Shown: one piece after another, positions 5,757-9,193 of the stretch
How positions within the stretch are numbered: position 1 is the stretch's first letter
How the letters are laid out: every line of letters begins with the position of its first letter
NCBI GenBank assembly: GCA_017861095.1
Contig: JAGFXI010000055.1
Coordinates: forward strand, 1 to 9,193
DNA: 9,193 nt
Source: Deltaproteobacteria bacterium
GTDB taxonomy: Bacteria > Desulfobacterota > Syntrophobacteria > BM002
Direction of reading: 5' to 3'
The notes under the pieces: model-generated
Database searches by the model: none
Seen by the model: the letters and a program-made list of their open reading frames with translations, nothing else
What the model was told of the DNA's origin: nothing
Made by a program: the position numbers and the translations under genes

Positions 5757-8700
5757 GGCGGGAGATTGGCCTGGCAGGAAAAATCGCTCGCTTCTTCATC
5801 GACTCCAAGCTCACTCCCCTCATCATCCTCGCATCCATTCTCATGGGAATCGGTGCCGTGGCGGGGCTTCCCCGTGAGGAAGAACCTCAGATCATCGTGC
5901 CCATGATCGACATCTTCGTGCAAATGCCGGGCGCGAACTCCAAGGAGGTGGAGGAGCGGGTCACCAGGCCCATGGAGGGGCTCATCTGGGAGATCCCGGG
6001 AGTGGAGTACGTCTACTCCACCTCGAGCCCGGGCACATCCATGGTCGTGGTGCGCTTCAAGGTGGGCGAGAACGAGGAGCAGGCTATTGTCCGCCTCCAG
6101 TCCAAACTCCTCGCTAACTACGACCACATCCCCTGCTGCGGCGTGAGCCAGCCCTTGGTAAAGCCCCGCTACATTGACGACGTGCCGATCCTTGCCCTGA
6201 CCTTCTGGAGCGACGAGGCGGACCACTTCACCCTGCGCCGGGTCGTGGCCGAGGTGGAGGCGGTCGCGAAGCGGGTGGAGGACGTCTCCCTCACGAGCAT
6301 CATCGGTGGCGATCGTCGCCAGCTCGAAGTGCGGCTCAATGCCGCACAAGTGGCCGCCTTTCATCTGGATCCTGCCGCGGTCGCCGAAATGCTGAAAGGC
6401 GCCAACCAGCAGGCAGACCTCGGAAGTTACCCCTCGCCCGACGGGCAGATCCGGCTTCATACCACCGGCTTCCTCGGCGATGCCGCCGAGGTGGGGCGCG
6501 TAGTGGTGGGGGCGCATCAGGGCCGCCCCGTCTACCTCCGCGATGTGGCAACCATCGTGGACGGCCCCGCCGAGCCGGACCAGTATGTCTTCCTGGGGGC
6601 AGGGCCGTCGGCCACGGAGAAGCGGATCACCTCGCCCCGGGCCCGAGATAGCGTCGTGCCGGCCGTGACACTCACCGTGGCCAAGCGCAAGGGTACCAAC
6701 GCTATCGCCGTGGCCGATCGGGTGTTGAGACGGGTCGAGGAGAGCCAGGGGCTCATAGTCCCCGATACCATTCACGTGACCGTGACCCGCAACTACGGGG
6801 AGACTGCCGAAGAGAAGTCCAATGAGCTCCTCTTCCACATGGCTATCGCCATCTTCTCGGTCACGCTGCTCATAGGGTTCACCCTGGGGCGTCGGGAGGC
6901 CGGGGTCGTGGCCGTCGCCATTCCGGTGACTCTCGCCCTCACCCTCGCCGTCTTCTACCTCCACGGCTACACCCTTAATCGAATCACACTCTTTGCTCTC
7001 ATTTTCTCCATCGGCATCCTGGTGGACGACGCAATCGTGGTGGTGGAGAACATCGTTCGCCACTTCCGCCTCCCGGAAAACCGGGGCCGCTACTTCTTCG
7101 AGGTCGCCATCGAAGCCGTGGACGAGGTGGGAAACCCAACCATCCTCGCGACACTCACCGTTATCGCCGCCATCCTGCCCATGGCCTTCGTGAGAGGGCT
7201 CATGGGCCCCTACATGCGACCCATCCCGGTGGGAGCCTCGGCGGCCATGATTTTCTCGCTCCTCGTTGCCTTCATCGTCACGCCCTGGGCCTCCATGCAC
7301 CTTCTCAAGGGAAGGAAGCTGAGCAGCGCTCATGAGCATCGGGAGGATTGGAGCACTCGGCTCTACCGCCAGATCATGACTCCCCTTATCGAGGTGCCTT
7401 TCTGGCGCTGGTTCTTCCTGATCGGCGTGGTGGTCCTGCTCCTTACCTCGTGTTCTCTGGTCGCGCTCGGCTGGGTGCGGGTAAAGATGCTCCCCTTCGA
7501 CAATAAGAGCGAGTTTCAGGTGATTATCGACATGCCCGATAGCGCCACCCTGGAGGAGACCGCCGCCGCGGCCCGGGAGATGGGAGACTATTTCAAAACA
7601 GTAAACGAGGTTACCGATTACGAGCTCTACGTGGGTGCCGCCGCACCCTTTAACTTCAACGGGCTCGTGCGGCACTACTACCTCCGCCGGGGGCCGAAGG
7701 TTGCCGATATCCAGGTGAACCTTGCCCCAAAAGGCGAGCGGCAGGCTCAGAGCCACGACATCGCCAAGCGCGTGCGACCCGAGCTCAAGCGCATTGCGGA
7801 TCGCTACCGGGCCCGGGTGAAAGTGGCCGAGGTGCCGCCGGGGCCGCCGGTTCTTGCCACGCTGGTGGCCGAGATTTACGGACCCGACTACCAGCGGCAG
7901 CGGGACATCGCCCTCGAAGTCCTGAAGATCTTCGACGAAACCCGGGGGGTGGTGGACGCCGACTGGTACATGGAGAGAGAACAGGTCCGCTACAACCTGG
8001 CCGTCGACAAGGAAAAGGCGGCCCTGAGCGGAGTGAGTACAGCCCAGGCCACCCGCAACCTCCAACTCGCCGTGGATGGGGTGGAGGTCGGTCTCCTGCA
8101 TCAGCCTCTGGAGCGCGAGGACGTCCCCATCGTGGTCCGCATGCCCCTCGCGGAGCGCGCAGGAGTGGAGCGAGTTACCGCCGTCAAGGTCGCTTCAGCC
8201 GGCGGCCAGCTGGTGAGCCTCTCGGATCTTGTCACCATGGAGCAGACCCGTATCGACCGGAGCATCTACCACAAGAACCTCATGCCGTTGGTTTACGTGA
8301 TCGGGGATGTGGCCGGGGCGAAAGAGAGCCCGGTGTATGCCATCCTCGAGATGCGCAAAAAGATCGAGGCTATCCCGCTTCCCGAGGGGTATCACATTGC
8401 CCAGTACTACGCCCACATCCCATCGAGCGGCGAGAGATTCGCCCTTAAGTGGAACGGCGAATGGCAGATCACCTACGAGGTCTTCCGCGACCTGGGGCTC
8501 GCCTTCGCCGTGGTACTCGTCCTCATATTCATCCTGGTAGTCGGCTGGTTCCAGTCCCTGAGCACTCCCCTCGTCATCATGGCCGCCATCCCCTTCTCCC
8601 TGGTGGGAATCCTTCCGGCCCACGGCATCCTGGGCGCCTTTTTCACCGCGACATCAATGATCGGGTTCATCGCCGGAGCAGGCATCGTGGTCAGGAACTC

Positions 8701-9022
8701 TATCATCCTCGTTGACTTCATCGAGCTGAGGGTCGGCCAGGGGATGGCCCTGGATGAGGCAGTCATCGATGCGGGTGCCGTCCGCTTCCGGCCCATGGTG
8801 CTCACTGCGGCCGCGGTGGTTGTGGGCGCCTCCGTTATCCTCTTCGACCCAATCTTCCAGGGGCTCGCCATCTCCCTCATGGCCGGAGAGGTGGCGTCCC
8901 TCTTCCTTTCCCGGATGACGGTTCCCGTCCTCTACTACCTGGACAAGCGCTGGGAGTTCGCCCACCGACGGAAATCTGCGGGCACTTCCACGAGCTCTCC
9001 CGGAGAAATCGGGGCGAGCTGA
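5753..9022 (+). CDS. RND efflux permease, HAE-1-like (AcrB/AcrD/AcrF family)
   Basis: A 1089-residue proton-driven inner-membrane pump. The fold is a duplicated six-helix unit: TM1 about 20-40, a periplasmic porter/docking loop 41-355, TM2-TM6 between 358 and 511, TM7 about 551-573, a second loop 575-905, and TM8-TM12 between 912 and 1060. The N-terminal LPREEEPQI (39-47) is typical of one subgroup of this family. The TM4 proton-relay pair is D425-D426 in GILVDDAIVVVENI. By alignment to AcrB, R1011 and T1018 match R971 and T978, while the position of K940 is R981 (GIVVRNSIILVDF, 977-989). The motif is HAE-1-like, not the heavy-metal HME type. A Cys-Cys pair (128-129) lies in the first periplasmic loop. 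The C-terminal tail (1066-1089) is polar. Length is slightly above AcrB (1049). Substrate cannot be deduced: hydrophobic drugs, solvents, lipids or metabolites are all possible. Partner genes for adaptor and channel are immediately upstream. Confidence 0.95.
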   Translation: MRREIGLAGKIARFFIDSKLTPLIILASILMGIGAVAGLPREEEPQIIVPMIDIFVQMPGANSKEVEERVTRPMEGLIWEIPGVEYVYSTSSPGTSMVVVRFKVGENEEQAIVRLQSKLLANYDHIPCCGVSQPLVKPRYIDDVPILALTFWSDEADHFTLRRVVAEVEAVAKRVEDVSLTSIIGGDRRQLEVRLNAAQVAAFHLDPAAVAEMLKGANQQADLGSYPSPDGQIRLHTTGFLGDAAEVGRVVVGAHQGRPVYLRDVATIVDGPAEPDQYVFLGAGPSATEKRITSPRARDSVVPAVTLTVAKRKGTNAIAVADRVLRRVEESQGLIVPDTIHVTVTRNYGETAEEKSNELLFHMAIAIFSVTLLIGFTLGRREAGVVAVAIPVTLALTLAVFYLHGYTLNRITLFALIFSIGILVDDAIVVVENIVRHFRLPENRGRYFFEVAIEAVDEVGNPTILATLTVIAAILPMAFVRGLMGPYMRPIPVGASAAMIFSLLVAFIVTPWASMHLLKGRKLSSAHEHREDWSTRLYRQIMTPLIEVPFWRWFFLIGVVVLLLTSCSLVALGWVRVKMLPFDNKSEFQVIIDMPDSATLEETAAAAREMGDYFKTVNEVTDYELYVGAAAPFNFNGLVRHYYLRRGPKVADIQVNLAPKGERQAQSHDIAKRVRPELKRIADRYRARVKVAEVPPGPPVLATLVAEIYGPDYQRQRDIALEVLKIFDETRGVVDADWYMEREQVRYNLAVDKEKAALSGVSTAQATRNLQLAVDGVEVGLLHQPLEREDVPIVVRMPLAERAGVERVTAVKVASAGGQLVSLSDLVTMEQTRIDRSIYHKNLMPLVYVIGDVAGAKESPVYAILEMRKKIEAIPLPEGYHIAQYYAHIPSSGERFALKWNGEWQITYEVFRDLGLAFAVVLVLIFILVVGWFQSLSTPLVIMAAIPFSLVGILPAHGILGAFFTATSMIGFIAGAGIVVRNSIILVDFIELRVGQGMALDEAVIDAGAVRFRPMVLTAAAVVVGASVILFDPIFQGLAISLMAGEVASLFLSRMTVPVLYYLDKRWEFAHRRKSAGTSTSSPGEIGAS

Positions 9023-9188
9023 CCGGAAGGCACGGCATATGACGATGCGGTATCCTTTCAACGGATGCGTCGGTTGGCCCTGTCCCGCCTCCCCTCCGTG
9101 GTGCTTGTGAACCTTTGTTGGCACCTGTATCCTAGCTGAGTGCGGCAGGTAAACCGCGACGGGAAACACACCCAGCTTGGAGCCGATC

Positions 9189-9193
9189 ATGGC
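9189..9193 (+). CDS. Possible start of a downstream gene, cut by the window edge
   Basis: ATG at 9189-9191 follows GGAG (9179-9182) with a 6-nt spacer, the same arrangement as at the channel gene. Only the first codon and two further bases are present, so no product can be named. It lies about 165 bp after the permease on the same strand, with no obvious terminator between, so it may belong to the same transcript. Confidence 0.3.

Noticed and set aside
5591..8101. An 836-codon open frame on the minus strand opposite the adaptor end and permease
   Set aside because: It lies wholly antisense to well-supported coding sequence. Its product is His/Gly/Glu-rich without domains, which is what the antisense frame of GC-biased codons produces.

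Overview
The window comes from a GC-rich, diderm (Gram-negative-type) bacterial chromosome. The diderm call rests on a complete tripartite RND efflux system with a TolC-type outer-membrane channel and a lipoprotein adaptor. No taxonomic marker is present. An uncultured or environmental lineage is plausible, but that is only an impression from the protein sequences. I see no insertion sequence, CRISPR array, tRNA or rRNA.

Layout. Positions 35-1290 (minus strand) hold a two-gene operon: a TauE/SafE-family anion exporter followed, with a 4-nt ATGA overlap, by a DUF1634 membrane protein. Positions 1291-1924 have no convincing gene but contain several GC-rich inverted repeats. A strong minus-strand intrinsic terminator at 1925-1967 ends the transcript of a small secreted OB-fold-like protein (2082-2402, minus). 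The roughly 490-bp gap from 2403 to 2893 carries inverted repeats but no gene. A near-consensus sigma-70 promoter (2894-2921), with a 9-bp inverted repeat just upstream, faces the efflux cluster on the plus strand: TolC-family channel (3032-4417), a 223-bp gap, lipoprotein adaptor (4641-5756) and RND permease (5753-9022). The adaptor and permease overlap by ATGA. A further gene may begin at 9189 and run off the window.

How the genes work together. The three plus-strand genes together supply the inner-membrane pump, the periplasmic bridge and the outer-membrane duct of one export machine. The permease keeps the aspartate pair of the proton relay but has Arg where AcrB has Lys. The substrate cannot be read from sequence, and no regulator is encoded in the window. 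The minus-strand TauE/DUF1634 pair is a recurrent two-gene arrangement, probably moving sulfur-containing or organic anions. Whether it or the small secreted protein is functionally linked to the efflux pump is unknown; only proximity suggests it.

Most of the window is ordinary. The parts that deserve a second look are the structured non-coding stretch at 1291-2081, the small OB-fold secreted protein with its long 3' tail, and the inverted repeats upstream of and within the efflux cluster.
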